From: DATBAK01 sp036787815
GTDB lineage: Bacteria > Actinomycetota > Acidimicrobiia > IMCC26256 > PALSA-610
Direction of reading: 5' to 3'
NCBI GenBank assembly: GCA_036787815.1
Contig: DAIQOP010000034.1
Location: forward strand, 1-20,224
DNA: 20,224 nt
Of this stretch, positions 8,045-16,156 are shown in pieces. Numbering within the stretch: the stretch's first letter is position 1; the number at the start of each line of letters is the position of its first letter. The translations under genes and the position numbers were made by a program. The notes beneath the pieces are model-generated. The model did no database searches and was not told the origin of the DNA. It saw only the letters and a program-made list of their open reading frames with translations.

Positions 8045-8096
8045 CGGTGCATGTTCGTCGCCGCGGGCACTGTGGATCAACTCTCGGGCGATTGCC

Positions 8097-9653
8097 TCAG
8101 TCGTGCACGCTGGCGCGCGAGGCGGGTTCGACCACGACTTCGAGCTCCCGGTCGAAGACCTTCTCGAACAGATCGCGCCGGCGGCGGACGGCCCAGAGCT
8201 CGAGCTCGGCGTCGCCCGCGGTGCGCAGGCGCAGGATCACGAGGTTGTCGGTGATCTGGGCGGACACCTGGGAGACGACACCGCGCCGGCCACGGTCGAG
8301 CGCGTCGGCGACCCGCAGCAACGCCGCGAGCCGGCGCACGCGCTCCCGATCGCGGTGGCTCAACGTCCCGTAGAGCGGTTCCGACGGCTTCGGGTCGCCC
8401 CGCCGATGGTGGCGCACGAGCGCGGCGAGGAACGTGACCTCGTCGGGCGAGAACCCGCGCAGCTGCGCGTGCTCCACCAGATAGGCCGCGTGGCGGTGGT
8501 GGCCCTGGCGCGACACGTGCTGGCCGATGTCGTGGAGGAGCACCGCGAACTCGAGCAGCTCACGGTCGTCGGGGCCGAGGCCGTGGAGCTCCTTGGTCTC
8601 GTCGAAGAGCTCGAGCGCGACGCGCACGACGTCGCGCGTGTGGTCGGGATCCGATTGGCACCGACGCGCGAGCGACGAAACCGCCGCGCGCCGCAGCGCG
8701 CGTGGGTCGTCGGACCAGTCGTCGGGCTCGTGATGACCCACCGCGTCGAGGATGATGCCCTCGCGCAGCGCCCATTCGCTGATGGTGATCTGGTCGAAGC
8801 CGAACACGTCCATCGCGACCGCGAGGAAGGTCGAGCCGGCGACCGCGAGCTCGGCGCGCTTCTCCTCGAGGCCGGGCATGCGCCGGCGGTCGGACACCTT
8901 CGCCCTGATGATGCGCTCGTGCACCGGCAGGAAGTCGTCGCGCGTGATCGTGAGCTGGTTGCGTGAACGCGGCTCGTCGCCGGTCTGGAAGGCGGCGACC
9001 ATGGCCGCGAGATCGCTGAGTGTGCCGCTGCTGCCGACCGCCATGAGCGGCGCGTAGCGCGCGACCTCCTCGGCAACGGGGGCGAGCGTCTCGCGCAGAT
9101 GCCGCTCGAGCACGTTGCGCTCGCTCTTCGAGGCGGGGTCGGAGTGGACGAACCGCTCGGTGAGGCGACCGACGCCCAGGTTGAGGCTGGTGACCCAGTG
9201 GAGACGGTTGGCGTCGCCGACCATCAGCTCGACGCTGCCGCCACCGAGATCGATGCACAGCGCGGGCGCCGGGTCGATGACCACGCTCGCGCGCACCGCG
9301 CCGAAGATGAGGCGGGCCTCCTCCTGGCCGCTGATCACCTCGACGTTGATGCCGGTTGCCGCCTCGATCCGGTCGACGACGTCGCTCCCGTTCGACGCGC
9401 TGCGGATGGCGCTCGTGGCCTTCGCGATCACCTCGGTCGCGCCCGACGCGTCGGCGAGCTGCTTGAGGTGCCGGGCCGAGTCGACGACGCGCCGGGCCGT
9501 CGTGTCGGTGATGCGACCCTCGCGGCCGACCTCGTCGCCGAGGCGGAGCATGTCCTTCTCGCGGGTGATCGAGGCGAACGTGCCGTCGGGGTGGACATCG
9601 GCCACGAGGAGGTGGAACGAGTTCGACCCGAGGTCGAGGGCGCCGATGCGCAT
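8097..9653 (-). CDS. Ppx/GppA phosphatase with C-terminal HD domain
   Basis: 518 aa, the long two-domain form. Domain 1 (about 1-305) is an actin/ASKHA-like Ppx/GppA core with phosphate-1 loop DLGSNSFH (7-14), GQEEAR (109-114, containing the presumed catalytic Glu) and phosphate-2 loop DLGGGS (135-140). Domain 2 (about 320-518) is HD-like, with LLHDIGQH (372-379) and nearby histidines 385-388. The family hydrolyses polyphosphate and/or converts pppGpp to ppGpp; which of these cannot be told from sequence. The ATG at 9653 has GGAG 5 bp upstream, and MRIGALDLGSNS is the canonical N-terminus, so the in-frame extension to 9695 is rejected. This is a housekeeping stress-response gene amid catabolic genes. 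Confidence 0.94.
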   Translation of the reverse strand: MRIGALDLGSNSFHLLVADVHPDGTFASITREKDMLRLGDEVGREGRITDTTARRVVDSARHLKQLADASGATEVIAKATSAIRSASNGSDVVDRIEAATGINVEVISGQEEARLIFGAVRASVVIDPAPALCIDLGGGSVELMVGDANRLHWVTSLNLGVGRLTERFVHSDPASKSERNVLERHLRETLAPVAEEVARYAPLMAVGSSGTLSDLAAMVAAFQTGDEPRSRNQLTITRDDFLPVHERIIRAKVSDRRRMPGLEEKRAELAVAGSTFLAVAMDVFGFDQITISEWALREGIILDAVGHHEPDDWSDDPRALRRAAVSSLARRCQSDPDHTRDVVRVALELFDETKELHGLGPDDRELLEFAVLLHDIGQHVSRQGHHRHAAYLVEHAQLRGFSPDEVTFLAALVRHHRRGDPKPSEPLYGTLSHRDRERVRRLAALLRVADALDRGRRGVVSQVSAQITDNLVILRLRTAGDAELELWAVRRRRDLFEKVFDRELEVVVEPASRASVHD

Positions 9654-9682
9654 GCGTCTCCGACGATAACGGCGCCCGCCGC

Positions 9683-9712
9683 CTGACCTCGACATGGGGC
9701 CTCAGGTAGCCT
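9683..9712 (+). promoter_or_regulatory. Possible promoter of the aldehyde dehydrogenase operon
   Basis: CTGACC (9683-9688) and TAGCCT (9707-9712) are separated by 18 bp, a plausible primary-sigma arrangement. It would give a leader of roughly 90 nt before the ATG at 9809. An imperfect inverted repeat, CTCCGCCGCC/GACGACGGAG (9711-9730, 8 of 10 pairs), overlaps the expected start point and could be an operator or chance in GC-rich DNA. Confidence 0.3.
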
Positions 9713-9808
9713 CCGCCGCCGACGACGGAGTGGCGAGTGGCTCGTCGCGTCACCCGGGAGCCCCGGGGCCCGAAGAGCGAGCGCGACCAGAGAGACGGAG
9801 ACGTGCAC

Positions 9809-11275
9809 ATGGGTGACCTGGCGTTCGAGCCTCGCATGCTGATCGACGGCGAGCTCGTCGAGGCGGCGGGTGGGGCCACCTACGACAACGTGAACCCGGC
9901 GACCGAAGAGGTGATCGGCCCGGTGGCCGACGCCTCGCCCGCCGACATGGAGCGTGCGATCGCAGCCGCGCGCCGCGCCTTCGACGAGAGCGCGTGGGCC
10001 ACCGACCGCGAGCTGCGCAAGCGGTGCCTGATGCAGCTCCAGGAGGCGCTGGCCAAGGAGCGTGAGACGCTGCGCCCGCAGATCGTGGCCGAGACCGGCA
10101 CGCCGATCGGGCTCACCTTCGCGATCCAGCAGGACACCTGCATCGACGACATGCTCTGGGACATCGAGCTCCTCGATCGTTACGACTGGGAGTACGAGCT
10201 CGGCGTGCACGAGTTCTTCGGCATGCGGTCGAACCGGCTTGTCGTCAAGGAGCCGATCGGCGTGGTCGGGGCGATCACTCCGTGGAACTTCCCGTTCATG
10301 CTCAACCTGTCGAAGATCACGCCCGCGCTCGCGGCCGGCTGCAGCGTGGTGCTCAAGCCGGCTCCCGACACGCCCTACAGCGCGACCTTCATCGGCAAGC
10401 TGGTCGCCGAGCACACCGACATCCCGCCCGGCGTGTTCAACGTCGTCACCTCGAAGGACCCGGCCGTGGTCGGCGACGCGCTCACCGGCGACCGGCGCGT
10501 CGACATGATCTCGTTCACCGGGTCGACGGCCGTGGGCAAGCACATCACCGTGCAGAGCGCGGGCAACCTCAAGCGCGTGTTCCTCGAGCTCGGGGGCAAG
10601 TCGGCGAACGTGGTGCTCGACGACGCCGACTTCCCGTCGACGCTCGGCGCTGCGGGCATGGTGTGCATGCACTCGGGCCAGGGCTGCGCGATCACGACCC
10701 GGTTGCTGCTGCCGCGGAGCCGCTACGACGAGGGCGTCGAGATCGTGAAGGCCGCGTTCGAGACCTTTCCCTACGGCGACCCCACCGATTTCGCCAACAT
10801 GGCCGGACCGCTCGTCAACGCGCGCCAGCGCGAACGGGTGCTCGGATACATCGAGCGTGGGAAGGCCGAGGGCGCGCGGTGCCTCGTGGGCGGCGGGCCG
10901 GCGACCCAGTTCGAGAAGGGGTACTTCGTGCAGCCGACGCTCTTCGTCGACGTCGATCCCGACTCGACGATCGCGCAGGAGGAGATCTTCGGCCCCGTGC
11001 TGTCGGTCATCCCCTTCGACGACGACGACGACGCCGTCCGTATCGCCAACAACTCGCGCTACGGGCTCTCGGGATCGATCTCCAGCGCGTCGCTCGACCG
11101 CGCGCTCGGCGTCGCCCGACGTATCCGCACCGGGACGCTCTCGGTCAACGGCGGCCAGTGGTTCGGGCCCGACACGCCCTTCGGTGGCTACAAGGAGAGC
11201 GGCTCCGGCCGCGAGCACGGCATCCAGGGGTTCGAGGAGTACCTCGAGACCAAGTCGATCGGTCTCCCCACCTAG
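9809..11275 (+). CDS. NAD(P)+-dependent aldehyde dehydrogenase
   Basis: 488 aa, standard ALDH length. Start: ATG at 9809 with GGAG 8 bp upstream; the frame reaches back to GTG 9737 but that extension is charged and unlike the family. Landmarks are PWNFP (158-162), the cofactor-binding Lys183 in VVLKPAP, FTGSTAVG (236-243), general base Glu260 in LELGGKS, and nucleophile Cys293 in GQGCAITTR. EEIFGPVLSVIPF follows near residue 394. All catalytic residues are present. It oxidises an aldehyde to the acid (or acyl-CoA in some subfamilies) in the cytosol. The class II aldolase-like gene begins 28 bp downstream with its own strong ribosome site, so they form an operon. The substrate is unknown. Confidence 0.95.
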   Translation: MGDLAFEPRMLIDGELVEAAGGATYDNVNPATEEVIGPVADASPADMERAIAAARRAFDESAWATDRELRKRCLMQLQEALAKERETLRPQIVAETGTPIGLTFAIQQDTCIDDMLWDIELLDRYDWEYELGVHEFFGMRSNRLVVKEPIGVVGAITPWNFPFMLNLSKITPALAAGCSVVLKPAPDTPYSATFIGKLVAEHTDIPPGVFNVVTSKDPAVVGDALTGDRRVDMISFTGSTAVGKHITVQSAGNLKRVFLELGGKSANVVLDDADFPSTLGAAGMVCMHSGQGCAITTRLLLPRSRYDEGVEIVKAAFETFPYGDPTDFANMAGPLVNARQRERVLGYIERGKAEGARCLVGGGPATQFEKGYFVQPTLFVDVDPDSTIAQEEIFGPVLSVIPFDDDDDAVRIANNSRYGLSGSISSASLDRALGVARRIRTGTLSVNGGQWFGPDTPFGGYKESGSGREHGIQGFEEYLETKSIGLPT

Positions 11276-11303
11276 TTCGACACGAGCGCACAAGGAGCAC
11301 GTC

Positions 11304-12059
11304 ATGCCGGATCTCGGGTATCTGCCGAAGTTCGAGACGGTCGACGAGGAACGGCTGCACCGCAAGCAGCGCCTCGCGGCGGCGTTCCGCCTGTTCGGGC
11401 GGTTCGGGTTCGACGAGGGTGTCGCCGGGCACATCACGGCCCGCGATCCCGGTTTGCCCGACCACTTCTGGGTCAACCCGTTCGGCCGGAACTTCAAGCA
11501 GGTCAAGGTCTCCGAGCTGCTGCTCGTCAACCGCGACGGCGAGGTCGTCGAGGGCAACGCGCGCGTGAACCGGGCGGCGTTCGCGATCCACTCACAGGTG
11601 CACGAGGCGCGTCCCGACATCGTCGCCGCCGCGCACGCGCACTCGTTGCACGGCAAGGCGTGGTCGTCGCTCGGCCGCCTCCTCGACCCGCTCACCCAGG
11701 ACGCGTGCGCGTTCTACGACGACCACTCGCTCTTCGACGACTACACCGGCGTGGTGCTCGACACCGAGGAAGGCAAGCGCATCGCGCACGCGCTCGGCGA
11801 GAACAAGGCCGTGATCCTGCGCAACCACGGTCTGCTCACGGCCGGGTACTCGGTCGACGAGGCCGCGTGGACGTTCATCACGATGGAACGCACGTGCCAG
11901 GCGCAGCTCCTCGCGGAGGCCGCGGGCACGCCGGTGCAGATCCCGCCCGAGATGGCGCGGCTCACGCACGGTCAGGTCGGTTCACCGATCGCGTGCTACT
12001 TCGCGTTCCAGCCGCTGTGGGACTGGATCACCAGCGAGGAGCCTGATCTCTTCGAGTGA
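11304..12059 (+). CDS. Class II aldolase/adducin family protein
   Basis: 251 aa. AAGGAG (11292-11297) lies 6 bp before the ATG at 11304, which settles the start; the reading frame continues upstream only as a shadow of the ALDH gene. The Zn2+ site of the family is visible as His111 and His113 in AAHAHSLHG and His175 in LRNHGLLT. FDEGVAGHITARDP (36-49) is the typical N-terminal phosphate/substrate loop. Members cleave phosphorylated sugars or act on small hydroxy-acids and aromatics. The long hydrophobic C-terminus (IACYFAFQPLWDWI) matches actinobacterial members of unknown substrate. With ALDH upstream, an aldehyde product of aldol cleavage could be passed on to oxidation; this is inference. 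Confidence 0.9.
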   Translation: MPDLGYLPKFETVDEERLHRKQRLAAAFRLFGRFGFDEGVAGHITARDPGLPDHFWVNPFGRNFKQVKVSELLLVNRDGEVVEGNARVNRAAFAIHSQVHEARPDIVAAAHAHSLHGKAWSSLGRLLDPLTQDACAFYDDHSLFDDYTGVVLDTEEGKRIAHALGENKAVILRNHGLLTAGYSVDEAAWTFITMERTCQAQLLAEAAGTPVQIPPEMARLTHGQVGSPIACYFAFQPLWDWITSEEPDLFE

Positions 12060-12093
12060 ATTGCTCAGCTCGAGCCGCGGCGTTGTTCGTCGC

Positions 12094-12685
12094 TCAGGGG
12101 CGGCGGCCCAGAAATGCGGCCAGCTTGTCGATCGCAGGCGCGCCGGCCCCGATCTCGACGATCGGTCCGAACATGCCCGGTACCCGAATCGACGCATCGT
12201 CGTAGCCGCGTGCCAGCTCGAGCGTGGCCTGTGCCAGCTCGTCGCCGAATTTCGGAGGCTGCCCTGTCGCCCTCGCGAGGTCCCACCCGTGTGTGACCTG
12301 CTCGATCACCATGAACCCGACGAGCGCCATGCCTGGTGTCTCTCCCCACGGCATCGCGTACGCCGCGCCGAGGGCGCCATCTCCCGACCACGCCTCGAGC
12401 ATCCGTCGGCTCGCTGCGGAATACGCCTGCGCCGCCTCGTCCGCGTCGAGCGACGGCTCGGGGGGATTCCCCGCCTGAAGACGACAGGGCGCCCGCATCG
12501 GCCGTTGGGAGGGCGGCGAACTGATCGAGGCCGCCGACCAGATGCGCCACCAACGCGGCGACGTCCATCCCCTCGCAGGGCGTCGGCGAATGCCACTGCT
12601 GCTGCGCAATTCCGACCACCAGCCCGTGAGTCACGGGCACCGCGGCCCGAAGCAGGGTCAGGCTCTTCGCACCGTCGTCCGTCAT
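12094..12685 (-). pseudogene. TIGR03086-type (DinB/maleylpyruvate-isomerase-like) gene, frameshifted
   Basis: Two frames together make one family protein. From the ATG at 12685 the first frame reads MTDDGAKSLTLLRAAVP...PTPCEGMDVAALVAHLVGG (about 70 residues). The rest, DADEAAQAYSAASRRML... through GFMVIEQVTHGWDLARATGQ to AIDKLAAFLGRRP, lies in the next frame and stops at 12094. The switch falls at a six-C run (plus-strand G run 12460-12465); removing one base restores an uninterrupted 196 aa protein reading SSSGGESPEPSLDADE. Family features are the metal-binding-type His residues in VAHLVGG and TDLLVHTWDLA-like VTHGWDLA. The family resembles mycothiol-dependent isomerases or transferases. The start overlaps the SDR stop (ATGA). 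It is either a real inactivating indel or a homopolymer error. Confidence 0.82.
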
Positions 12686-13482
12686 CGGGCGTCGGCGTTC
12701 TGCTGGCGGGCCCAGGCGATGCTGTTGGCGAGGAACGCGCCGGTGTCGGTGGCCTTGTTGGCGGCGATCCCCGCGAACCAGTCGGGCACGTAGATCTCGA
12801 AGGTGCCGGCGTCGATCATCGCGAGGATCGGGTCGACGATGCTCTCGACCGGCAGCATCTCGATCGCCGCGACGAACTCGTCGTTGTCGGGGAGATGGAA
12901 CAGCTCGGTGTCGAACACGCCCGGGTTCACGACGTGCACGCGTACCTGCGAACCGGCGATGCCGAGATCGACCTGCATCGACTCCGACCACGCGGTGACG
13001 GCGGCCTTCGATGCCGCGTACGCGGCCTCGGAGGGCGGTCCGAGCCGGGCGGCGACCGACGAGATGTTCACGACGCGTCCGCCCCGGGCCTCGATCCCCG
13101 GGAGCAACGCGAGCGTGAGGCGGATCGGCGAGAAGTAGTTGATGCGCATCACCGACTCGACGACGTCGGGCGTGAGATCCGTCACCTTGCGGCGCTTCGG
13201 GATGCCGGCGTTGTTCACGAGCACGTCGACGCCCCCGAGATCGGCCTCGACGCCGCGAGCGAACGCCTCGATCCCGTCGAGGTCGGCGAGATCGACGGTC
13301 CAGCTCTGCGACTCGGGAGCGTGCGCGCGCACCCGTTCGAGCACCTCGGCGAGGCGGTCCGGCCGTCGCGCGCAGATCCCGACGGTGGCACCCGCCCGCG
13401 CGAATCCCTCGGCGAGCTCCGCGCCGATGCCCGACGATCCGCCCGTGACGAGCACTTTCTTGCCCTCGAGCGAGTAGCCCAT
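12682..13482 (-). CDS. Short-chain dehydrogenase/reductase (classical SDR)
   Basis: 266 aa NAD(P)-dependent oxidoreductase. The Rossmann motif TGGSSGIG spans 13-20 and ARRPDR (38-43) suggests NADP(H) preference. NNAG is at 90-93. The catalytic Ser is in NISSV (139-143), with Tyr155 and Lys159 in YAASK. The C-terminal 60 residues (IDAGTFEIYVPDWFAGIAANK) are longer than the minimal SDR and resemble the DltE-like or membrane-associated classical SDRs. The ATG at 13482 has GGGGGA 6 bp upstream. The stop overlaps the start of the frameshifted TIGR03086 gene by 4 bp. It is transcribed divergently from a second, different SDR (13578). Confidence 0.93.
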   Translation of the reverse strand: MGYSLEGKKVLVTGGSSGIGAELAEGFARAGATVGICARRPDRLAEVLERVRAHAPESQSWTVDLADLDGIEAFARGVEADLGGVDVLVNNAGIPKRRKVTDLTPDVVESVMRINYFSPIRLTLALLPGIEARGGRVVNISSVAARLGPPSEAAYAASKAAVTAWSESMQVDLGIAGSQVRVHVVNPGVFDTELFHLPDNDEFVAAIEMLPVESIVDPILAMIDAGTFEIYVPDWFAGIAANKATDTGAFLANSIAWARQQNADAR

Positions 13483-13538
13483 GTGTGATCCCCCGGGATC
13501 GCCGCGGGTGCCGCGGTGGTATGTCCGACGCGTTCTTC

Positions 13539-13554
13539 CTGACGTCCGCGTCAG
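13539..13554. promoter_or_regulatory. Perfect inverted repeat, candidate operator
   Basis: CTGACG-TCCG-CGTCAG: six-base arms around a 4-bp centre, lying in the short region between two divergent SDR genes and 8 bp upstream of the TACCCT box of the rightward gene. The size and symmetry fit a dimeric regulator such as a TetR-family protein. I did not find a second copy in the window, so the cognate regulator is not identified. Confidence 0.5.
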
Positions 13555-13562
13555 TCTACGAG

Positions 13563-13568
13563 TACCCT
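13563..13568 (+). promoter_or_regulatory. Possible -10 box of the second SDR
   Basis: TACCCT (TANNNT) ends 9 bp before GTG 13578. With a start point 6-7 bp beyond the box the transcript would begin 2-3 nt before the GTG, in effect leaderless. The adjoining palindrome at 13539-13554 would overlap the -35 area. Confidence 0.35.
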
Positions 13569-13577
13569 GCCCGCGCC

Positions 13578-14405
13578 GTGCCTGACGAACGGAATCCCGC
13601 CCCGCCTGGCGATCGCCAACCCCTCGGTCCCGACGCGTTCTCGCTGCGCGGGCGCGTCGCGATCGTCAGCGGCGCGGCCGTGGGGATCGGCCGTGCGCTC
13701 GCGCTCGCGTTCGGTCGCTTCGGCGCCGACGTCGCGATCTGCGACCGCGACGAGCCGCACCTCGAGGAGCTGGCGACCGAGCTGCGCGGAGGGGGAAGCC
13801 GCGTCGCGACCGGCGTGCTCGACGTACGCGACGCGACCTCGGTCGGTACCTTCGTCGAGCAGGTGGGTGTGGAGCTCGGCCGGCTCGACGTGCTCGTGAA
13901 CAACGCGGGCGGCGGCTTCGCGGCCGCGTTCGTCGACGTCAACGACCGGGGTCAGGACGCGCTCGTGCGCGAGAACTTCACCAGCGTCACCAACTTCGTG
14001 CGGGCGTGTGTGCCGCTCATGCGCGACGGCGGCTCGATCATCAACATCACCTCGATCGAGGCGCATCGCGCGGCACCCAACTTCGCGGTGTACTCGGCGA
14101 TGAAGGCCGCGGTCGCGAACCTCACGAAGTCCCTCGCGCTCGAGCTCGGCCACCAGCTCGTGCGGGTGAACTGCATCGCTCCCGACGTGATCCCGACGCC
14201 GGGCATTGGCGAGGTCGACGTGCGCACGCCGCTCCCGATCGCCGGCCACGTCGACGACGTCGCGGCCGCGGCCGTCTACCTCGCGAGCGACGCGGCGCGC
14301 TTCGTCACCGGCACCACGATCCACGTCGACGGGGGGAACCTCGCCGCGGGCGGGTGGATCCGTCGCCCCGACGGCACCTTCGGCACCGGCGCGGAGCCCG
14401 TGTGA
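13578..14405 (+). CDS. Short-chain dehydrogenase/reductase (FabG-like)
   Basis: 275 aa from GTG 13578. The open frame reaches back to 13485, but those codons run through the inverted repeat and -10-like box and no ribosome site precedes them, so I prefer the GTG (possibly a leaderless start). Motifs: SGAAVGIG (31-38), acidic residue in ICDRDE (NAD preference), NNAG (108-111), Ser159 in NITSI, Tyr172 and Lys176 in YSAMK, and the C-terminal FVTGTTIHVDGG (242-253) typical of FabG-like SDRs. It oxidises or reduces a hydroxyl/keto group. The F420-type LLM gene starts 10 bp downstream, so the two are probably co-transcribed and may share a substrate. Confidence 0.92.
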   Translation: MPDERNPAPPGDRQPLGPDAFSLRGRVAIVSGAAVGIGRALALAFGRFGADVAICDRDEPHLEELATELRGGGSRVATGVLDVRDATSVGTFVEQVGVELGRLDVLVNNAGGGFAAAFVDVNDRGQDALVRENFTSVTNFVRACVPLMRDGGSIINITSIEAHRAAPNFAVYSAMKAAVANLTKSLALELGHQLVRVNCIAPDVIPTPGIGEVDVRTPLPIAGHVDDVAAAAVYLASDAARFVTGTTIHVDGGNLAAGGWIRRPDGTFGTGAEPV

Positions 14406-14415
14406 GGGTGGGCGG

Positions 14416-15255
14416 GTGAAGTTCGGAGTCGCGTTGGGGCGGCTCAACCCGGCGTTCTTCGTCGACGCGACCGTCGCGGCCGACGAGCTGGGTTTCGAGT
14501 CGGTGTGGCTGCCCGAGCATCTCGTGTTCACCGCCGCGATGAGCCGGTCGCCGCATCCCGGCGAGACGCACCCGCCGGTACCGCCCGAGACCCCGATCTT
14601 CGATGCGTTCGCGTACCTGGCGTTCCTCGCGGCGCGCACCGAACGCGTGCGGCTCGGCACGCACGTGTACAACATCGGGCTGCGCCACCCGTTCGTCGCG
14701 GCGCGCGCGGTGCAGACCCTCGACATCGTCTCGGGCGGCCGGGTGGAGTTCGGTATTGGCGCGAGCTGGCTCGAGGAGGAATGGATCGCCGCCCAGCTGG
14801 ACTTCGCGACGCGAGGCCGGCGCGTCGACGAGGCGATCGAGATCTGCCGCTTGCTCTGGGCCGAACCGGTGGCCACGTACCACGGCGAGCACTTCGACTT
14901 CGAGGGCGTGGTCTTCGAGCCCAAGCCGGTTCAACGACCGGGGCCGCCTGTGCTGGTCGGTGGCGAGTCGGTTGCCGCGCTGCGCCGGGCCGCGCGCCTC
15001 GGTGACGGCTGGATCGGGATGGGGCACACGTTCGAGTCGGCGCCGCCGCAGATCGATCGCCTCCGGCGCGAGCTGGAAGCGAACGGGCGGAGCCTCGAGG
15101 GCTTCCAGGTGTGTCTCGGAGGGCCCGTCGCATCCGAGGCCGACGTCGAGCGGTGGGAGTCGATCGGCGTCACCCGCCTGCTCGTCTCGCCCTGGCGACG
15201 ATCGCCCGACGCGCTCGAGGGCCTGCGAACCTTCGCCACCCGCTTCGGTCCCTGA
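14416..15255 (+). CDS. LLM-class (luciferase-like) F420-dependent oxidoreductase
   Basis: 279 aa TIM-barrel protein starting at GTG 14416, with GAGGG at 14404-14408 overlapping the stop of the SDR. VKFGVALGRLNPAFF is a normal N-terminus, followed by LGFESVWLPEHLVF (26-39), LGTHVYNIGLRHPF (about 81-94), FGIGASWLEEEW and the 'RPGPPVLVGGES' segment that closes the family core. This is the actinobacterial TIGR03619-like LLM group that usually uses coenzyme F420; FMN use cannot be excluded. It would carry out a hydride transfer on a carbonyl, alkene or imine. Position after the SDR suggests a two-step redox module. The stop faces DUF2889 at 49 bp. Confidence 0.9.
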   Translation: MKFGVALGRLNPAFFVDATVAADELGFESVWLPEHLVFTAAMSRSPHPGETHPPVPPETPIFDAFAYLAFLAARTERVRLGTHVYNIGLRHPFVAARAVQTLDIVSGGRVEFGIGASWLEEEWIAAQLDFATRGRRVDEAIEICRLLWAEPVATYHGEHFDFEGVVFEPKPVQRPGPPVLVGGESVAALRRAARLGDGWIGMGHTFESAPPQIDRLRRELEANGRSLEGFQVCLGGPVASEADVERWESIGVTRLLVSPWRRSPDALEGLRTFATRFGP

Positions 15256-15304
15256 GCCCCATCGGGGTCCCGCCGATCGTGAAGGGGTGAAGGCGGGCGG
15301 CGGG

Positions 15305-16087
15305 CTACTCGGCGTGGGGGAGGCGGTGGGGGTGGGCGGCGAAGTCGCGGATGCTGCCGACGTTGCGGAACGCGACGGGCGCGATCTCGGGCTGGAGGCT
15401 GTGGCACACCCCGCGCATCGAACCGGGGAGATCGGACGCGACGGGGATGTCGTCGAGCGGCATGCCGCGCCCCATCCCGATGTCGCTGGCGCGACGCAAC
15501 ACGCAGGCCTGCTCGGCTTGGTCGGGTGCGAGGTGCTCGTCGGCCCAGCGCAGGAAGCCGCCCCGCCACGGGGCACCCGCGAACGCGGGCGGAAGCTCGA
15601 CGGGCGCGCGCCCGGCCTGCATGTGCCACTCGAGCGCGAGCCGGCCGTCGACCCAGAGCCGGTTGGCCGCGACCTCGTCGCCCCGTGCGAGCAGCGCGGC
15701 CACCTCGACGTCGTACTGCCGCACCGCTCCCACGCCGCCACCCCGCGCCGCGTGCGTGATCGCGTGCGCCGCCGCGTCGAACTGGTGGGTGCAGTTCAGT
15801 GCCGGGTCGGTCCACCGTGCCGCGTGGGTCCACCGGGTGCCGAGCGGCGCACCGGTGAGCGCGCGCAGCGGCACAGCCGCGCCGGGGCATGTCGACCACG
15901 GCCAGCGAATCGACTCCGCATCGACCGACTCGACCACGCGGCCGTCGGGGCGCAGCGTGATCCGGAAGTGGTGGAAGTCGTCCTCGAGGTGGCAGACCAC
16001 CTCGCCGGGCGCCGTCGTGCGCACGAGGATGCGCCGCCGGTACACGTCGGCACCGACGGCGAGCGGCGGGTCGAACTCGGTGATCAC
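15305..16087 (-). CDS. DUF2889 family protein with displaced start
   Basis: 260 aa from GTG 16087 (VITEFDPPLAVGADVYRRR). The body fits the DUF2889 family: FRITLRPDGRVVESVDAESIRWPWSTCPGAAVPLRALTG, then CTHQFDAAAHAITHAARG, with conserved Cys and His but no known function. The GTG overlaps the stop of the 29-codon stub ORF just upstream (GTGA). A TTG at 16123 in the same frame is an alternative but has no good ribosome site. Family homologues would be expected to begin like the stub (MTAEMTTEFDPPLAVG), which sits 74 bp further upstream in another frame. Members often sit beside acyl-CoA ligases in actinobacteria, as here. Confidence 0.78.
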   Translation of the reverse strand: MITEFDPPLAVGADVYRRRILVRTTAPGEVVCHLEDDFHHFRITLRPDGRVVESVDAESIRWPWSTCPGAAVPLRALTGAPLGTRWTHAARWTDPALNCTHQFDAAAHAITHAARGGGVGAVRQYDVEVAALLARGDEVAANRLWVDGRLALEWHMQAGRAPVELPPAFAGAPWRGGFLRWADEHLAPDQAEQACVLRRASDIGMGRGMPLDDIPVASDLPGSMRGVCHSLQPEIAPVAFRNVGSIRDFAAHPHRLPHAE

Positions 16088-16156
16088 CGGGGGCCACCGG
16101 GACAGGCGCGGCCGGCAAGACAAGCTCCGACGGCGAGCGGCGGGTCGAACTCGGTG
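16053..16156. repeat. 30-bp direct repeat at the 5' end of DUF2889
   Basis: Identical 30-bp copies at 16053-16082 and 16127-16156, offset 74 bp. Both encode (on the minus strand) TEFDPPLAVG. Similarity extends a few bases further upstream on the minus strand: ATGACCACCGAG versus GTGATCACCGAG, two differences. Because 74 is not a multiple of three, the two copies are in different frames. Confidence 0.92.

Noticed and set aside
8045..8080. TTG 8080 as the start of the SRPBCC gene
   Set aside because: No suitable spacing from a ribosome site, and the extra 12 residues precede the usual family N-terminus. ATG 8044 fits better, though its ribosome site is also weak.
15256..15304. CCCC-ATC-GGGG and other GC hairpins between the convergent LLM and DUF2889 genes as a terminator
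   Set aside because: Stem of only 4 bp, no T-run, and similar hairpins arise by chance in such GC-rich DNA.
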